The position numbers were made by a program, and so were the translations under genes. A model generated the notes under the pieces. The model saw only the letters and a program-made list of their open reading frames with translations. It did no database searches and was not told the DNA's origin. A stretch of DNA of 64,000 nucleotides from NCBI RefSeq assembly GCF_029962835.1, contig NC_080575.1, positions 62,289,493-62,353,492 on the forward strand, given 5' to 3'. This document shows, piece by piece, positions 58,921 to 64,000 of this stretch (position 1 is the first letter of the stretch; each line of letters starts with the position of its first letter). Source of the stretch: Magnolia sinica (taxonomy: Eukaryota > Streptophyta > Magnoliopsida > Magnoliales > Magnoliaceae).

Positions 58921-60490
58921 TAGAGCTGGGCATCAGATCGAGTCGGATCGGATTGGGCCCAACCTGATTCAGTTCGAAATTTGCAGGGTCAAACCCGAAC
59001 TCGATCCGATCCGGTACCGAGTCCAGGCCATCTTACTCGATCCGATCCGATCTTCTGCTGCCCTGAACCGACCTGAGTTCGACGCGGTCAGGAAAATTTA
59101 GTCGGATCGGATTGGACAAGGTTTGGATCATTCATTTTTTCCAACGGTGTGGAAATTATTATTCTCATTGTTTCCTATGGCGTGATCTACTTGATTACTG
59201 GATATATTTAAAATTTAGTATCAACCCCTAAATTATATATAGAAAAATTGATGGACAGTGTGGATAAACTAAAAAATTCAAGACGGGCCCCACATAGTTT
59301 ACTTAGTAGGATAAAACTGTAAAGCACACGCCAGCTACATAGCTTCTTGAAGAAGCTTATACCTGCTACATGACTTCCTGAAGAAGCTTCAAGTCACGTG
59401 CTCGAAGACGAGCACTCTCTGGAAATAGGATTGCGTATTGTACTGAGTACACTCATTTGGGCCCACCTTGAATGTATGTGGTTTATCCAATCTGTCCATA
59501 CGTTGTTTCAGCTAATTTTATACATTGAGCCTAAAATTGAAGCATATACAAAGCTCAAGTGAACCAAACCACTGGAAATAGTGGGAATAATGATTTCGAC
59601 CATTGAAATCTTTCTAATGCCCACAGTGATATTTATTTGTCATCCAACATGTTCATAAGATAAAAAATACTTGGATGAAGGGAAAGATAAAATATCAGCT
59701 TGATCCAAAACTTCGATGGCCCCTAGAAATTTTCAATGGTAGACACTCATTTCACACTATTTCCTATGGTGTGGTCTATTTGATCCTTGGATATACTTTA
59801 TTTTTGGCATATGTAAATGAAATTAACTTTTAAATTGGATGGACTGTGTGGATCAAATAGATAAATCACGGTGGATCCCACAGAGTTTAGTCAGTACGCT
59901 TGGCATACTGAGTTACTCAGTACGCAATCCGCTTCCCACTCTTTGACCTCTGTAGCTACTAGCTAACACACACCACCTATACAAGCATCTGCTTTAGGTA
60001 CGTGTTGCTCGAAGACGAGCACTGACGCTCCTCGAGCTCTGAGTTGTACGAACGGTTCAAAGAAGATCAAAGTTACATGAGCCTTACAGTGATGTATTTA
60101 TTATATCTACACCGTTCATCTGTTTTCAGATATCATTTTAGAGCATCATCCAAAAAATGAATCATATCCAAAGATCATCTGGACCACACTATAAATAGAA
60201 GCGGAGATAATGATTTTCACTGTTAAAAAATTTGTAGGATCCACCTACTAATATGAGATATAGGGAGGGGTAAACTTGTAATTTACTAGTTGCTACACCC
60301 GATGCGGTCCGGATCGAATCAGATCGGATCCAAACGGATCGGATTTCAGTTTGGTTCGGTCGGATTTACTACGTATCCAAATCCGATCCAATTGTCGTTT
60401 GAATCTGACCGCTAGTACCCGAACCTAACTGATCCAGGCCATCGGTTTTATTCGAATCAGGGCGGATGGGGTCCATTTTGCCCACCCCTA
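58921..60490. mobile_element. Third hAT-type element, interrupted by a MITE
   Basis: Left end TAGAGCTGGGCA at 58921; right end reversed TAGGGGTGGGCA. Both sub-ends are rich in GATCCGATCCGA / CGGATCGGAT text. Flanking octamers GCTCCAAG and GCTCTAGT agree at only five of eight, so the target duplication is weak. A fold-back MITE (59428-59930) lies inside. No transposase was recognised. Confidence 0.6.
59428..59930. mobile_element. Fold-back MITE 1 (503 bp)
   Basis: Ends GGATTGCGTATTGTACTGAG and (right reversed) GGATTGCGTACTGAGTAAC. Inverted similarity continues inward (CACTCATTTGGGCCCACCTT against AACTCTGTGGGATCCACCGT) for roughly 100 bases, so the element can fold on itself. No coding capacity was recognised. 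The superfamily is not determined, because a target duplication was not clear. Confidence 0.75.
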
Positions 60491-60604
60491 GCTCTAGTTA
60501 TAGAATAAAGGAGAAACCCGATGGGCGGAGTAGATTCACAGATACAATGTGGGGTCATAGAGCTGGGGGTGTGTTTTATGCAAAGTCGATCAGGTTCGTC
60601 TTAC

Positions 60605-61118
60605 GGGATGCGTACTCAGTACACTATAGTACGGTACAGCGTGCTGAGTAAACACTGTGGGTCCACCGTGATATATGAGTTTTATCTACACCGTCCATCC
60701 ATTTTCAGCTTATTTTATAGTGCATGCTTAAATTGAAGCATATCCAAAGCTCAAGTGGACCACACCACATTAAACAGTGGAAATTGAACGCCCACCGTTG
60801 AAAACTTCTCAGGGCCACAGAAGTTTTGGATCAGGCTGATATTTGTGTTTTCACTTCATCCATGTTTGTGTGACCTTGTGAACAGGTTGGATGACAAATA
60901 AACATCATCCTAGGTCTTAGGATGGTTTCAACGGTGGATGTTATTATCCCCACTGTTGCCTGTGGTTTGGTCCACTTGATCTTTATATACGCTTCAAGTT
61001 CGGGCTCATAACCTATAAAGATCTGGAAAAAGACGGACAGAGTGGGTAAGATGCATACATCACAGTGGCCCCCACAGAATTTACGTATAGCGTGATGAGT
61101 TGCTCGGTACCCATCCGC
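60605..61118. mobile_element. Fold-back MITE 2 (about 514 bp), upstream of ARP3
   Basis: Ends GGGATGCGTACTCAGTAC and (right reversed) CGCGGATGGGTACCGAGCAA, with inverted similarity extending inward (ACTGTGGGTCCACCGTGATA against TCTGTGGGGGCCACTGTGAT). The interior resembles MITE 1 (AAATTGAAGCATATCCAAAG, TTTTGGATCAGGCTGATAT). It stops about 500 bases before the ARP3 start codon. Confidence 0.75.
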
Positions 61119-61557
61119 GTCGGGTCCGTAAAGCTACGCGGCTCCCTGTCCCATCTCATGTACGGTGGATGGTCCGACTAGCAGTGGCCGCACGGGCCAA
61201 GAATCGATCTTTTCCCTATACTTTTTAGTAACCTGGGAGCGGCGGAGAGAGAGAGAGAGGTGCCTTGATTGCAGAGAAAAGAAGCCATGGAATGAGAGAG
61301 AGAGAGAGAGATTGAAATGGGAGGTATCCTATCACAGCAAGGAGTTGGTGCGGTGAGCCGCTGCTGTTGCTTGGGATTGACGTCATCCTCGACATCCACA
61401 TCAACACGTTCGAGGAGAACATGATCCGACCCCTTCAAACCCTCTCGGATCTCAACAGCAGATCCAAATCCCCAACAACAACAGCAGCAGCAGCAGCAAC
61501 AACAACAACAGCCTCAACAGCAGCAGCAGCAACAACAACACCACCAACAACACGAAC

Positions 61558-61589
<32 letters not shown>

Positions 61590-61613
61590 CGAACTCCTTT
61601 CTCCCGACTTGGA
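61119..61613 (+). promoter_or_regulatory. Probable ARP3 promoter and 5' untranslated region
   Basis: About 495 bases between MITE 2 and the ARP3 ATG. It contains a weak TATA-like CTATACTTTTTAG at about 61217, GA runs near 61246 and 61295 as often seen in plant leaders, and a long CAG/CAA/CAC run (61470-61590) directly before the ATG. An upstream ATG at 61421 opens a frame that runs past the main start. The transcription start is not determinable by eye. Confidence 0.55.
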
Positions 61614-61681
61614 ATGGATGCAGCTGCTTCTCGCCCTGCCGTAGTCATCGACAACGGAACCGGGTATGCCAATCTCCATAG
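61421..61681 (+). other. Upstream ORF overlapping the ARP3 start
   Basis: ATG at 61421 (MIRPLQTLSDLNSRS) in a different frame from the main start. It runs through the CAG/CAA tract as Thr/Ala-rich sequence and ends beyond the ARP3 ATG and splice donor. If it is within the mRNA, splicing at 61663 would change its end, and it could reduce ARP3 translation. It is more likely a compositional accident than a protein. Confidence 0.3.
61614..61663 (+). CDS. ARP3: Actin-related protein 3, first coding exon (partial gene)
   Basis: ATG at 61614 followed by a frame reading MDAAASRPAVVIDNGTG, then a splice donor G|GTATGCC at 61664. Plant ARP3 proteins begin in this way (short Met-Asp start, then RPAVVIDNGTGYTK, the first phosphate-binding loop of the actin fold). 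ARP3 with ARP2 forms the actin-nucleating core of the ARP2/3 complex, which shapes trichomes and epidermal cells. The exon leaves two bases of a codon. The next exon should begin the YTKMGFAGN segment, which I do not find in the remaining 2.3 kb, so the intron runs past the window. No in-frame ATG lies upstream (stop at 61422). The identity rests on 17 residues. ARP2 begins differently, and actin itself lacks this N-terminus. Confidence 0.72.
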
Positions 61682-61892
61682 TCTTCCCCTCAATTCCTTC
61701 TCTTACCTATCTTTCCATTGATAGATGTAACTGGACATCTTTCCAATTCCACACTGGAAATTCAATCAGGCACTGAAAATTTCCACCCAAATGTGCCTTC
61801 CAAAATGGCTATTCCCCTACAGTTGTTCAATATGTACTTTGAAGAAGGTAAACATGCCCTAGAGAACTAGAAGAAGTCTACCAACATAATGT

Positions 61893-61926
<34 letters not shown>

Positions 61927-63340
61927 TCCGGATATAAACAAGTAAAAGAAATGACTGAGGTAGAGCTCGATCTACGAAAGCAATAAGAGTAAAGTGAACT
62001 TTTCTCTTTTGCTCCCATTGAAAATGGGTTGAACAAGTGATTGAGAGGACGAGAGAAGTAGAAGTACATGTTTTCCACTTTTAGCTGATAAACCGAGTTA
62101 TAGGGGGAGTGCCTTTTCCTTTCTTCACTTTGATGAACAATGGCAAGTTAATTTCTCCCAAGGATGATTCAACTAACGGTAAAAGCAAAAGATAAGATAT
62201 ACATATATCTCTTACTTGCATTCATCCATCAAGAAGAATCTCATTAGATCTCGAGAATAGAAGACCTAGCATTGATTTCCTAGTGTACACCCTAATCATA
62301 TCCTTGAAGTAGTGTAGTTAAAGGCATACCAGGCACAACCATAGGTGCATACTAGGCATTTTTTCATGAACCAGTAACTAGGAATTGTATTAATAGAAAT
62401 CAAGAAGGGGATGGAAGTCCCAATACACGAAGTCGATCGACCGACTCCTTCAGCTGCTAGTCAACCGACCTATTAGTACTTATTTACAAGATTAAACGAA
62501 ATATTTAATCTAGAAGCAAGGTTCCTAATATCATTTAATAGATAGTCCATGGCTCATTCCCGACAGTGACCCAACAAAGGATGCTTTCCTCATGACTTTC
62601 AACAATCGTCGATTCTAGTGACAACCTAAAAAGGATGTGTAGGCTCTCTCTTAAAGCTAAAGCAACACACCTAGGGAGTTTGGGCTACCTGCACCTTGCT
62701 TGGGCCCTAGGCAAGGCACTATCCATGGACGTGCGTCTGCGTGTGCCACCCAAAAAATTATGTGAGGTATGCGTGCCTCAAAATAAGGGTATCTTGACAC
62801 CCATTAAAGGTGAAAATATTTAAGGGGCGTATAAACCCTATTTGGACCCCTGTTTTTCCATTTCGTTTTGATTAAAGTTTTGATCTATGAAAAATACCTC
62901 CTCCCAAATTCCATAAAATTTAATAAACTCATGTGATCTATTTCTTGATTTCTCTTTTCTATTAGTTTTAAGCGCTACGTTGGAGTCATTGAAAGAAGTT
63001 TGAGCTTACATATGTGTCATAAAAGGGATTGAAGATGAATTGGGGATTTTGAAACTTTAGATTAGGGCCTTTTTGGACAGAGAATCCAAAACTTGGTTAT
63101 GGAAAACACCTGTGAACATGGAAAAGAATCCAATTTGTGATGTTTGTTTAGCATGGTCGATTTCCATATCCGCTGTTTGTTTTGTTATTATAAGACCGGG
63201 GTTTCTATTGAAAAATTTTCAATGGTCTGATGCGCCATTATTTGATGAATAGCGACCAGCTGGAAAATACATGATTAGTGGTCCAAGTAACGTATATGGA
63301 ACATACTATATGTATTCCATTACACTTATAGCATGTATAT
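61664..63340 (+). other. ARP3 intron 1, part without recognised features
   Basis: Begins with the donor GTATGC. Contains (TA)n at about 61896-61922 and otherwise AT-rich sequence. A segment at 62400-62490 with GTCGATCGACCGACTCC may be a repeat remnant. No second exon was found. Confidence 0.5.
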
Positions 63341-64000
63341 TTTTTTTTTTGAAGATTACTGAAATATTATTAAAAAACCCAAAGGCTGAATGAAAGGCAA
63401 AACAACTGAAACAAAAGCAACACACAGGAACTAAAAAGAAAACCTAAGGAAGCTATACAACTTGAGATTGGGCTCAGAATAGGGCTGCAAAACCAAAAGA
63501 ACTAGTGCGTCACAAAGGAGAACCCTAGAAGCTAATCGAGTTGATGAGAGGTCAACGACAAGTCATTTGGAGAAAGCATAGTCAGCCATTCCTTAATATT
63601 GTGAAAGGCCAGCCTTAAAACTCTATTGGCAGAGGAGGTGGAGTTGTGAAAGCAACGATTGTTCCTCTCCCAAAAATCTCCCACAAAGTAGAAAGCACAA
63701 CCGACCTTCAAGCTTTGAAAAGGTAAGTAATTGGGTAAGAGCCATGCCAAGCGAAAAGGAAAGAAGGGATTGAATTTGGAATTGTCTAACACATTGAATT
63801 TGAAGAGAATCTTGGACGACACTTCGTGAACAAAAGTGTAGTGAAGGAAGAGATGCTGATAGTTTCCTCTACCTCCATTGAAAGGATAAAGATATTTGGG
63901 AGAGTGAGACCCCTCCTGTGAAGATCGTTAATCGTCAGAGTTCTTCCCCTAGCAAGAAGCTAGGTAAAGGCTACAACTTTTGGGGGGCTGATGTAGGGCC
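63341..64000 (-). mobile_element. L1-type LINE, 3' end (minus strand)
   Basis: On the minus strand the sequence reads toward a terminal A run (T run at 63341-63351 on the plus strand). Upstream, frames resemble the zinc-binding C-terminus that follows plant LINE reverse transcriptases: TLTINDLHRRGLTLPN near 63920, and 63822-63532 with FYFVGDFWERNNRCFHN and LRLAFHNIKEWL. Frames are shifted, so it is dead. The body extends past the window. It appears to lie in the ARP3 intron in antisense orientation. Confidence 0.6.

Noticed and set aside
61178..61679. Minus-strand Leu/Val-rich frames opposite the ARP3 leader
   Set aside because: They are shadows of the CAG/CAA tract and GA runs; the plus strand carries the supported exon.
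61665..61712. Continuation of the ARP3 frame past 61663
   Set aside because: The residues leave the actin-family pattern directly after GTG, at a good splice donor (GTATGC).

Overview
This is nuclear DNA of a flowering plant. It is a repeat-dense intergenic region that runs into the start of one host gene at its right edge. The plant signs are chromodomain-bearing Ty3/gypsy elements primed by initiator-Met tRNA, a CACTA (En/Spm) element with plant-type transposase genes, hAT and fold-back elements, a nuclear insertion of plastid psbD, and a first coding exon matching plant ARP3. Repeated GTGGGNCCCACC-type sequence and 3-kb LTRs remind me of magnoliid or other early-diverging angiosperm genomes. 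That taxon guess is weak and rests on memory.

1-23.4 kb is a nest. Chromovirus A (5' LTR tail, internal region, complete 3.16-kb 3' LTR) sits in the integrase gene of a related element B, whose tail and 3' LTR follow. B's LTR is split by element C, a minus-strand Tat-like element with about 1.8-kb LTRs, a tRNA-Arg primer site and only gag. Right of B is the 3' end of a fourth element (D), whose polypurine tract abuts the LTR of element E in inverted orientation.

23.4-30.3 kb holds E on the minus strand: LTR, integrase plus chromodomain, RNase H and reverse transcriptase, cut off inside the reverse transcriptase next to a probable unrelated LTR.

30.3-42 kb holds microsatellites, a decayed psbD plastid insertion, and a very long probable solo LTR (F, CATTC target duplications at 32640 and 41388). 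F contains a second LTR-like insert, an array of small hairpins, and a 2.6-kb piece of an E-type LTR flanked by a 422-bp direct duplication.

42-54.1 kb holds a copia-type LTR, a decayed CACTA element with both its genes on the minus strand, and a partial second copy of that LTR with its flank.

54.1-61.1 kb is a cluster of small elements: a tRNA-like SINE candidate, three hAT-type elements (one carrying a gene-like fragment with its own apparent leader), two fold-back MITEs, one nested in a hAT, and a short LTR remnant.

61.1-64 kb is the promoter/5' UTR and first coding exon of a probable ARP3 gene on the plus strand, an intron longer than 2.3 kb, and the 3' end of an L1-type LINE on the minus strand.

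No element gene here is intact from end to end. Many stops lie where a relative has CAG or TGG, as expected from deamination of methylated cytosine in silenced DNA. The only probable functional host gene is the one at the right edge.
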